DNA of 64,000 bases from positions 2,988,001-3,052,000 of the forward strand of contig NZ_CP152276.1 in NCBI RefSeq assembly GCF_038719015.1, in the 5' to 3' direction. Shown here one piece after another: positions 1 through 6,247 of the stretch. The position numbers and the translations under genes are program-made. Every line of letters starts with the position of its first letter. Positions within the stretch are counted from its first letter, which is position 1. Origin of the DNA: Nguyenibacter vanlangensis (GTDB taxonomy: Bacteria; Pseudomonadota; Alphaproteobacteria; Acetobacterales; Acetobacteraceae). The notes under the pieces are model-generated. The model had not been told where the DNA came from and ran no database searches. It worked only from the letters and a program-made list of their open reading frames with translations.

Positions 1-434
1 TCATCCAGCATGTTCTGGAACGAGATCCTCATAAATCCCTGATCGAGACCCGTCATCATCCAGATGGGCCGGTCGTCGTCGAAATGATTTCAGGACGTTG
101 AAAGCGCCATGTGTTCTAGCGAAATATTGCCTGATTTCATTCAAATCGAGGCAACTAGAGACGGGCTGGACCCTTATCGGGACGTTGCCACAAGCGTTGT
201 ACAGGAAATTACCCGCGCCTTTAGCTACACACATGGCCCCTTCCTTCTCGATCTCATAAAAAACGCGGAACGTTGGTACTTCGCGGAGGCGGATTCAGGT
301 TGTCTGGCGCAAGCCTTGAGACTGCGGTGACGTCGGTATCCGGTACCTCGTGGAGCGAGGCGGTCTTTAAGCTCTTTCTTGGCCGGAGGTCGCTCGGTCC
401 CTTCGTCATGTCAAAACTACCGAGACGACCTATT

Positions 435-443
435 GTCCAGGTG
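435..443 (+). repeat. 9-bp target-site duplication, left copy
   Basis: GTCCAGGTG immediately precedes the left inverted end of the IS4-type element and recurs at 1638-1646. It keeps the same reading phase on both sides, so precise excision would restore the interrupted frame. Confidence 0.9.
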
Positions 444-1637
444 CTCACCACCCATCAGTTTTTATGGAGTCTGGATTGACGTGCTGAATCTGGCTGTGAT
501 TCAAGGATTCTGCCCTTGTGAGGAGCGGATTTGGCATGACCCCGGCTATTGTGGAAATGGCGGCTGGCATTGCGGCGGATTTGCAGCGTCGGTTGCCTGG
601 ACAGCGCAAGACCCAGCGTGACAAACTCGCGCTGCTTGTCGCCACCATGCTGGACGTTCGCAGCGCCAATCTGATGGTGTTGGCGGCTTCGTTGCCGCGC
701 GCGGCAGAACGAGCGGACATGCGTTACCAGTGGATCGCTCGGTTCATCGACAACCCCCTCGTGGTCTGTGATGAAGTCATGGAACCGTTTGCGCGCGAGG
801 TGCTCACCAAGGCCGCCGAAGACGGGCGTGTGGTGCTGATCATGGACCAGACCAAGGCCAATGACCGCCATCAGATCCTGATGCTCTCGCTGCGTTTTGG
901 CGAGCGCGCGTTGCCGCTGGCCTGGCGGGTCGAGGCGACGGAAGGGGCGATCGGGTTCGCTGTTCAGAAGGACCTGCTCCAAGCGGTTGCCGGCTGGCTG
1001 CCTTCCCAGGCCGAGATTTGCCTGATGGCGGATCGGTTCTACGGCACGCCGGATCTGATCGCGTTCGCCATCGCCCGAGGCTGGGGTTATCGGCTGCGCG
1101 TGAGGTCCAATCTGCGGGTCGCCGCGGGCGGCCACAAAACCTCCCTGGCCGAACATGTCACTGACAAGCGTCCCTATCTGACCGACGTCGCGCTCACCCA
1201 TCGGCGTATTGTCACCAATATCGGCATCATCAACGCGCCCGGCCATGCCGAGCCGTGGATCATTGCGATGTCCGACACCCCCAGCTACCTGACAACACTG
1301 GATTACAGCGCACGATGGGGCATCGAGCCCATGTTCTCCGACTTCAAATCGCGCGGCTTCGGTCTCGAACACAGTCAGTTGCGTTCCCCCGAACGTCTCG
1401 GCCGGTTGGTGCTGGTGATGAGTATCGCTTTGTATTTCGCCGTCTCCACCGGCCTGTGCGACGCACAAACCAATCCATCAGCGGACGAAAAAAAAGCCCC
1501 AGACGTCAACCCGCGAACATGAGCCGCAGCAGGCTCTCCTGGTTCACGCGCGGCGTCCGGCGCATTGTCAGGCTCCTCCAGTTCCGCAAACCAATGCCGC
1601 CATTATGGGCATCCGGATGAAACTGATGGGTGGTGAG
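444..1637 (+). mobile_element. IS4-type insertion sequence, 1194 bp, with 18-bp inverted ends
   Basis: The left end CTCACCACCCATCAGTTT (444-461) is repeated perfectly in inverse orientation at 1620-1637. Directly outside both ends lies the same 9-mer GTCCAGGTG (435-443 and 1638-1646), a target-site duplication. The element carries one DDE transposase gene. It sits inside the ATP-grasp-like gene. The intact ends and duplication suggest a fairly recent insertion. No second copy is in this window. Confidence 0.92.
536..1620 (+). CDS. IS4-family DDE transposase with a -1 frame shift near its 3' end
   Basis: Cuts and joins the ends of its own element. The protein shows an IS4 DDE core: VVLIMDQTKAND (first Asp), LMADRFYGTPDL (second Asp) and the Y-R-E-like region RWGIEPMFSDFKSRGFGLE. 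The start ATG 536 is preceded by AGGAG at 521-525; an upstream GTG at 518 lacks this spacing. The main frame stops at 1522, but the usual IS4-type tail (SWFTRGVRRIVRLL ... PLWASG) continues in the -1 frame to the stop at 1618-1620. The switch lies at a run of eight A at 1488-1495. It is either programmed slippage or a 1-bp indel. With the shift the product is about 361 residues, a normal family length. Confidence 0.85.
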
Positions 1638-1646
1638 GTCCAGGTG
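1638..1646 (+). repeat. 9-bp target-site duplication, right copy
   Basis: GTCCAGGTG immediately follows the right inverted end of the IS4-type element; direct repeat of 435-443. Confidence 0.9.
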
Positions 1647-1897
1647 TCCTGTATGTCTGCCGAAGAACTCGAACGTGGTGACACGCTCGGTAAACGCGGC
1701 CATAACGTCGTCGCTTCGAGTTCAGCATTACCCGCTGTCATTTCGAATCTCGCCCTCGCAAAGCCATATCCGACTTTAGGAGCCGATCTCACGCGCCACG
1801 GCTCTGCAGTTGGTCGCATCACTTTGACGCATGACAACCCAGCCGAAATTCGAAACCTTCTTCTTTCGTGCATTCGACCCCGCGTGGAGAATTCTTT

Positions 1898-2635
1898 ATG
1901 TGCCGGATGATACTCGCCGTCGGGAACATCACAGTCCGCGACATTTTCGACGCAGCTGTTGCGATGAGTAGCGGCCTCACAGCTGATCACGATGGACCGA
2001 TCACCTGTCATCCGAATGGTTGGGGGGCAGTGTGGGTAAACAAAGAAGATTCGAATACGTTCCATTATTTCAGGTCAACATTCCCACTTTTCAAGGCAGA
2101 TTTCGAGACTACGCCCCTGGCAGGGAGCGCCCCACACATGATTGCAATACATGCGCGTCACGCAACCGTTCCGACCAAGATTGGATTGAGGTTCGCCCAT
2201 CCACTGGTTCGAACTTCCGGTGCTCCATCGAAAGAATGGCATTTTATGCATAACGGGTTCACCCCAACGGTCCACAAATTGATTGGACTTGAGGACTCCT
2301 CATTCGACAGCGACGAATATTTTAGTTACCTCCTTGGATCTGATGACGGGAACCTATCCATAAATACACTCATGACAAAACTTGATTTAATACCAGATGG
2401 AAATTCGTCTGGAAATGCGTTTCTGCTAACGCAGGACCGTGCCTTTATCATTCATTACGTGTTCCCCGGCTGCAGGTATGAATCCTATTTCCAAATGCAT
2501 CAATTGGTCGGTGCAGGATTCAAGATCTTCTCATCTGAACCCATTCCAAGTCTTGCAGCAATGAGCGCTTGGAAAGCGTTGAAGAAAAATTCAGTTATTG
2601 AACTATCTTTGGAGATCCGACATGATTACCGCTAG
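1898..2635 (+). CDS. stand-alone class II glutamine amidotransferase (Ntn hydrolase)
   Basis: Expected to hydrolyse glutamine to glutamate and ammonia, which a partner enzyme would use. The start is fixed by Cys2, the catalytic N-terminal nucleophile (MCRMILAVGN), so the ATG at 1898 is chosen over an in-frame start 30 bases upstream. Visible hallmarks in the 245-residue protein are N40-G-W-G43, H85-A-R-H-A-T90, the F-M-H118-N-G motif, an acidic D-S-D-E stretch at 137-140 and S-S-E-P at 212-215. There is no synthetase domain, so the ammonia acceptor must be another protein; the neighbouring ATP-grasp-like enzyme is the obvious candidate but is broken. Codon use is AT-richer than the host genes. 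It overlaps the upstream pseudogene and the downstream oxygenase, implying translational coupling. Closest in size to GATase_4/EgtC-like proteins; substrate pathway unknown. Confidence 0.85.
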   Translation: MCRMILAVGNITVRDIFDAAVAMSSGLTADHDGPITCHPNGWGAVWVNKEDSNTFHYFRSTFPLFKADFETTPLAGSAPHMIAIHARHATVPTKIGLRFAHPLVRTSGAPSKEWHFMHNGFTPTVHKLIGLEDSSFDSDEYFSYLLGSDDGNLSINTLMTKLDLIPDGNSSGNAFLLTQDRAFIIHYVFPGCRYESYFQMHQLVGAGFKIFSSEPIPSLAAMSAWKALKKNSVIELSLEIRHDYR

Positions 2636-3440
2636 TACTCCGCCATGGGAAATGAAAGTTCACGATCTGCAGTGCCAGTCAAAGATCGAATACGATGCGC
2701 TTAAGGCCCTGGCGCAAGGAACGGTCGGCCTCGTCGTCCTGAGAGGTTTAATCGACCAACGGGAGCTTGAAAGTCAATTGTCTAGTCTTAAGTGTGCCCT
2801 CAAGTATAGACGAACGACGCATTACGTAAATGGGACACTAACAACCCTAGGACCTTACCTGGCGAAGCACATTGAAAATCCCGATATTTACTTCGACGAC
2901 GCTAAGAAAACGAAGAAGATACTTTCCGAGGCTGGCTTTTCACTCGACATTATCGTCAAGAGGAAGTTGGAAGAAGTATTTGGCCCGAAGTCAATTTTTC
3001 TTGCAGCGGAACGTCCAGAGTTACAGTACGCGTCATGCGTTATTAGGATCCACGGAGATGGTGTTGCGAATCCCCTGCACAACGATAATATCATGCGTGA
3101 CGCAGTTATGACGCCGCTTTTGGTGAAGAACTTCAGCCATCAATTGAGCTGTGTCGTATGCTTGCAGGAATGTGATCATGGCGGAGAGCTGCTTCATTAT
3201 CAAAGGCAATGGTGTCCAGCTGACGAGAAATATAAAATTCGCAATGGACTTGGCTATGACGCGGCAGTCGTAACCACATTTCCCCCTATTAGATACAAGC
3301 CAAAAGTCGGTGACGTATATCTACTCAACCCGGCGTATTATCACGAGATTTCACCTGTTTCTGGCAACGACCGAATAACATTAGGATTTTTCCTGGGCAT
3401 CTCGGAAAACAATTTTTCGAAGGTAGCAACCTGGAGCTGA
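2622..3440 (+). CDS. 2-oxoglutarate/Fe(II)-dependent oxygenase (prolyl-4-hydroxylase-like fold)
   Basis: Likely hydroxylates or otherwise oxidises a small substrate using 2-oxoglutarate, oxygen and Fe(II). The facial triad is visible: H153-x-D155 in PLHNDN and H241 in PAYYHEIS, with R251 (NDRITL) as the 2-oxoglutarate carboxylate clamp. Start ATG 2622 has GGAG at 2611-2614 and overlaps the end of the amidotransferase by 14 bases; an earlier ATG at 2598 has no comparable ribosome site. The 272-residue length is normal for a single-domain member. There are no transmembrane segments or signal peptide. It belongs to the same AT-rich operon-like series. The substrate cannot be read from sequence; a free or carrier-bound amino acid is a guess from the neighbours. 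Confidence 0.8.
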   Translation: MITASTPPWEMKVHDLQCQSKIEYDALKALAQGTVGLVVLRGLIDQRELESQLSSLKCALKYRRTTHYVNGTLTTLGPYLAKHIENPDIYFDDAKKTKKILSEAGFSLDIIVKRKLEEVFGPKSIFLAAERPELQYASCVIRIHGDGVANPLHNDNIMRDAVMTPLLVKNFSHQLSCVVCLQECDHGGELLHYQRQWCPADEKYKIRNGLGYDAAVVTTFPPIRYKPKVGDVYLLNPAYYHEISPVSGNDRITLGFFLGISENNFSKVATWS

Positions 3441-3446
3441 GCCGCA

Positions 3447-3472
3447 ATTCTGCCGGTTGAGGCCGGCAGAAT
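3447..3472 (+). promoter_or_regulatory. perfect 10-bp stem hairpin between oxygenase and YbaK genes
   Basis: ATTCTGCCGG (3447-3456) and CCGGCAGAAT (3463-3472) form a perfect stem with a 6-base loop, 7 bases after the oxygenase stop. No T-run follows, so it is either a processing or partial termination signal rather than a classic terminator. Confidence 0.6.
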
Positions 3473-3505
3473 CTGCATTAAGGCCGACATTGTACGGGGG
3501 CAGAG

Positions 3506-4003
3506 ATGGATCAGCATATCGACGATATTTTTCACCGGTTACTACTACTATTCGAAGAAAAGCAGGTACGTTTCAATCTGATGCGCCATGCGCCCGAAGG
3601 GCGCACTGATCTTGCAAGCGAAATCCGCGGACATAGGCTCGAGTGTGCAACAAAGGCGATGGTTGTAGCCGTACATCGGCCAAAGGCTGCTATTGCGTAT
3701 TTCCTGGCTGTGGTCCCTGGCAACCGGCTGATTGATTTTAAGGCATTAAAACGGATTTACAATGGTGATGCTAAACTGGCGTCACCCGAGGCGGCTGGAG
3801 AATTGACCAGATGCGTGATGGGGGCCGTGCCTCCGCTGTCGTTCGATGCCCGGTTGAATGTCGTGTTCGACGAGCACTTGCTACATGAACCTGAATTCGT
3901 CTTTAATGCTGGCCGTCTCGACGCATCGATTTTTATCAATAGCGCCGATTTCCTGAAGATTACCCGCCCGGACACAGGCTCGATATCGAAGCCAATGCGG
4001 TAG
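3506..4003 (+). CDS. YbaK/ProX-type aminoacyl-tRNA deacylase
   Basis: Members of this fold hydrolyse mischarged aminoacyl-tRNA in trans, for example Cys- or Ala-tRNA(Pro), and some guard against toxic amino-acid analogues. The 165-residue protein has the YbaK core: TKAMVVAVHRPKAAIAYFLA with the conserved Lys, VVPGNRLIDFKALKR, the substrate-loop region ELTRCVMGAVPPLSF and the C-terminal DASIFINSADFLKI strand. The start ATG 3506 is preceded by the purine-rich GGGGGCAGAG. It is single-domain, with no synthetase attached. Position between a biosynthetic-looking set and an exporter suggests self-protection from a proline- or alanine-like product; this is inference. Housekeeping proofreading is the alternative. 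Confidence 0.82.
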   Translation: MDQHIDDIFHRLLLLFEEKQVRFNLMRHAPEGRTDLASEIRGHRLECATKAMVVAVHRPKAAIAYFLAVVPGNRLIDFKALKRIYNGDAKLASPEAAGELTRCVMGAVPPLSFDARLNVVFDEHLLHEPEFVFNAGRLDASIFINSADFLKITRPDTGSISKPMR

Positions 4004-4026
4004 GATCCATATCTATCTAATATAGG

Positions 4027-4078
4027 TCACGACGAAGGGCCGACGGTCTGCGTCGCACGTTTTGCAGTTTCGTCGTGA
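4027..4078 (+). promoter_or_regulatory. long-loop inverted repeat upstream of the EamA exporter
   Basis: Arms TCACGACGAA (4027-4036) and TTCGTCGTGA (4069-4078) are perfectly complementary across a 32-base loop, in the 136-bp gap ahead of the exporter. Could be a terminator of the preceding gene, an operator, or a structured leader; nothing in the sequence decides. Confidence 0.4.
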
Positions 4079-4139
4079 TTGTGCATGCTCGTTGTAATTG
4101 ACTGACGTGCTTGTTTTTTTGGATGGGGAGGAATATAAA

Positions 4140-5045
4140 ATGAATAATATGAAATTCAGGCATATATTAGAAATTATACTTGTAGTTCTTATATGGGGAT
4201 TTAACTTCGTCATAATCAAAATCGGCCTGAGCGGCTTCTCACCGTTGCTTTTGTGTTTCGCGAGATTCTTCTTAGCCGGCTTCCCAGCCGTTTTTTTTGT
4301 AAAGCGCCCCTCCGTTCCATTCGTAGGAATGGTCGCATACGGGCTGTTCAATTTTGTGGGACAGTTCGTGTTTCTATTTACAGGAATGTTTCTCGGAGTT
4401 TCTGCTGGACTGGCATCGATTATTTTGCAGATTCAAGTATTTATTACTCTGGCTTTAGCGGCTGTTTTTTTGCGGGAACAGCCCAATATGTTTCAGGTTG
4501 CAGGAGCCATTGTTTCTTCGGTCGGCATCGGGCTACTCGCTTTCCATGCAGGCGGCGATGTAACCCTTTCGGGCCTCTGCTTTGTCTTGATGGCGGCATT
4601 ATCTTGGGCGTGTGGAAACATTGTCGCTAAAAGTTTTCGAGGTGTCGACGTGTTTGGACTCGTCGTATGGGGAAGTGCGCTCGCATCGGCTCCGCTTTTT
4701 GTTTTATGTGTGTATGTCGACGGTTGGACTAGCATCACCAATAGCGTAGAGAAGCTCGGGATTCATTCGATCCTAGCGCTGGCGTATCTCGTATATCCGA
4801 CGACGCTCCTCGGCTATGCATTCTGGAATAAGCTACTAGGTCATTATCGGGCCGCACAGATTGTGCCTTTTACGCTGCTCGTGCCCGTTGTTGGGCTGGC
4901 TTCGTCGGTCTTGGTTTTGAGCGAGCCGCTTGAGGAGTGGAAGATCGCGTCATCGGTTCTTGTATTCTCTGGGCTATGCATCAACGTGCTTGCTCCGCGC
5001 CTGATGCAATTTTATCGCGTAAGCCGGCGAATCTCCATTCGATAG
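4140..5045 (+). CDS. EamA/DMT-superfamily membrane exporter (accessory island copy)
   Basis: Ten hydrophobic segments arranged as two EamA repeats (about residues 1-135 and 140-290), beginning with the typical ILEIILVVLIWGFNFVIIK helix. DMT/EamA proteins commonly export amino acids or related metabolites across the inner membrane. The ATG at 4140 has a strong ribosome site GGGGAGGA at 4125-4132; a start at 4098 without it is less likely. The gene is AT-rich like the four genes before it and unlike the EamA gene that faces it at 5174-6085, so it belongs to the acquired island. It follows the YbaK gene with a 136-bp gap and may have its own promoter. Likely role: efflux of the island product. 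Substrate not determined. Confidence 0.85.
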   Translation: MNNMKFRHILEIILVVLIWGFNFVIIKIGLSGFSPLLLCFARFFLAGFPAVFFVKRPSVPFVGMVAYGLFNFVGQFVFLFTGMFLGVSAGLASIILQIQVFITLALAAVFLREQPNMFQVAGAIVSSVGIGLLAFHAGGDVTLSGLCFVLMAALSWACGNIVAKSFRGVDVFGLVVWGSALASAPLFVLCVYVDGWTSITNSVEKLGIHSILALAYLVYPTTLLGYAFWNKLLGHYRAAQIVPFTLLVPVVGLASSVLVLSEPLEEWKIASSVLVFSGLCINVLAPRLMQFYRVSRRISIR

Positions 5046-5173
5046 GAACGCGACGGTTTGTCAAGCGGATTGAACAAATAGAAGCCTTGCTATCGGTCAT
5101 TTTGTTTCTAGACGTCGATACACCGGAGCGAACAATCCACTCGGACTGTGAGACCTTCCCAGCAATTGACGGG

Positions 5174-6085
5174 TCACGGCTTGCAGAAAAGGACTAGCAG
5201 CCGGTCGGCGCGGGCGAAGGTGACCAGGTTGCCCAGCAGGATCAGGGCGATGCCCAGGGTCATGTTGGCGGTCCAGCGCGTGCCCTCGCACACGACCGAG
5301 ATGATGAGGGCGACGGCGGGAGAGAGGATCGTCGTATAGGCCGCGCGGTCGGCGCCGATGCGGTGCACCAGGTGCAGATAGGCCAGGAACGCGACCACCG
5401 ACCCCGGCAAGGCGAGATAGAGCAGGGCCGCGATCCAGGCCGCATCGGCCGGGGCCGCGAAGCCGTGCCCCGTGGCCAGCAGGCGGACCGCCAGGAACAG
5501 GCAACCCCAGAGCATGCCGCGAAACACCGCGTTGGGCAGGTCGGTCCCCGCCGCCGCCGCGCGGCGCGACAGCATGTTGCCGCAGGAGAACAGGAAGGTG
5601 CCGAACAGCGCGAGCCCAGCCCCGCGCGCATCGATGCCCCCGTGGCCCGCGCCCCCGTGGCCCATGCCCCCTTGGCCCACGCCGGTCATGACGGCGACGC
5701 CCAGGATGGCGACGCAGCCGCCCGCCATGCCGCGGCCGTCGGGACGCCGGCGGAAGAACAGCCACTGGTTGAGCGTGTTGAACAGGGTGGCCATGCTGAA
5801 GATGACCGAGACCATGCCGCTGGACAGCAGGGTTTCGGCATCGTAGATCGCCAGGAAATTGCCCGAGAACATGCACGCCCCCATCGGGGCCAGCCAGCCA
5901 TGCAGCCGCGCCGGCACCCGCCGCAGCCGCCCCGACAGCGCCAGCCAGGCCCCCATCGTCAGCGCGGCGATCAGGAAGCGCCAGAAGATCGCCACGTCCG
6001 GCCGGGTCGCGCCGACCTGGACATGGATGGCGAACCATGTCGTGCCCCAGATCAGCACCACCGCCAGGAATAATGCGGCCAGCAT
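5174..6085 (-). CDS. EamA/DMT-superfamily transporter (host-like copy)
   Basis: A 303-residue inner-membrane protein with about ten hydrophobic segments, starting AALFLAVVLIWGTTWFAIHV, typical of DMT exporters of amino acids or metabolites. The ATG at 6085 is chosen because AAGGAG lies just upstream; an in-frame ATG at 6142 would add a charged stretch that reads through a repeat. Between the two halves there is an unusual Gly/His-rich loop (GQGGMGHGGAGHGG at about residues 150-165) encoded by short direct repeats. Codon use is high-GC, like the rest of the chromosome. It is convergent with the island exporter. Substrate unknown. Confidence 0.82.
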   Translation of the reverse strand: MLAALFLAVVLIWGTTWFAIHVQVGATRPDVAIFWRFLIAALTMGAWLALSGRLRRVPARLHGWLAPMGACMFSGNFLAIYDAETLLSSGMVSVIFSMATLFNTLNQWLFFRRRPDGRGMAGGCVAILGVAVMTGVGQGGMGHGGAGHGGIDARGAGLALFGTFLFSCGNMLSRRAAAAGTDLPNAVFRGMLWGCLFLAVRLLATGHGFAAPADAAWIAALLYLALPGSVVAFLAYLHLVHRIGADRAAYTTILSPAVALIISVVCEGTRWTANMTLGIALILLGNLVTFARADRLLVLFCKP

Positions 6086-6117
6086 GTGGGTTTTCTCCTT
6101 GTCCGGATGGGGGGTCC

Positions 6118-6153
6118 GTTCTTTTTTGAAAAAAAGAACCAAAAAACTTTTGG
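6118..6153 (-). repeat. 36-bp T/A-rich hairpin repeat, copy 1
   Basis: Starts with the hairpin GTTCTTTTTT-GA-AAAAAAGAAC and continues AAAAAACTTTTGG. The same 36 bases occur in inverse orientation at 44431-44466. It lies between two minus-strand genes, in a place where it could terminate transcription from the EAL gene. Confidence 0.75.
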
Positions 6154-6247
6154 ACGTTTTCGGGGATTTTTGCAGAGTGAGAAAAAAATCTCATAAAGAA
6201 TCAGGGTTTTTTCTTTCCTTTCGGAAGATGGAAGATAAAGGAAGAGG

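Larger units (their letters stand above)
3..1910 (+). pseudogene. ATP-grasp ligase C-terminal remnant, frameshifted and split by an IS4-type element
   Basis: Fragments in changing frames give one continuous-looking protein: positions 3-98, then about 103-290 in another frame, then about 285-443, and after the insertion 1647-1910. Fragment ends such as GPVVVEMISGR, HGPFLLDLIKNAERWYFAEA, GGGFRLSGASLETAVTSV and SAVGRITLTHDNPAEIRNLL resemble the end of ATP-grasp carboxylate-amine ligases (acidic metal-binding strand, Gly-rich turn, then the small C-terminal lobe). Removing 444-1637 with one copy of the 9-bp duplication joins codons VQV and SCMSAEEL in frame. The 3' end overlaps the amidotransferase start by 13 bases, as in an operon. 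The ATP-grasp assignment is inference from a degraded C-terminus; the interruption itself is directly visible. The N-terminal half lies outside the window. Confidence 0.5.
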
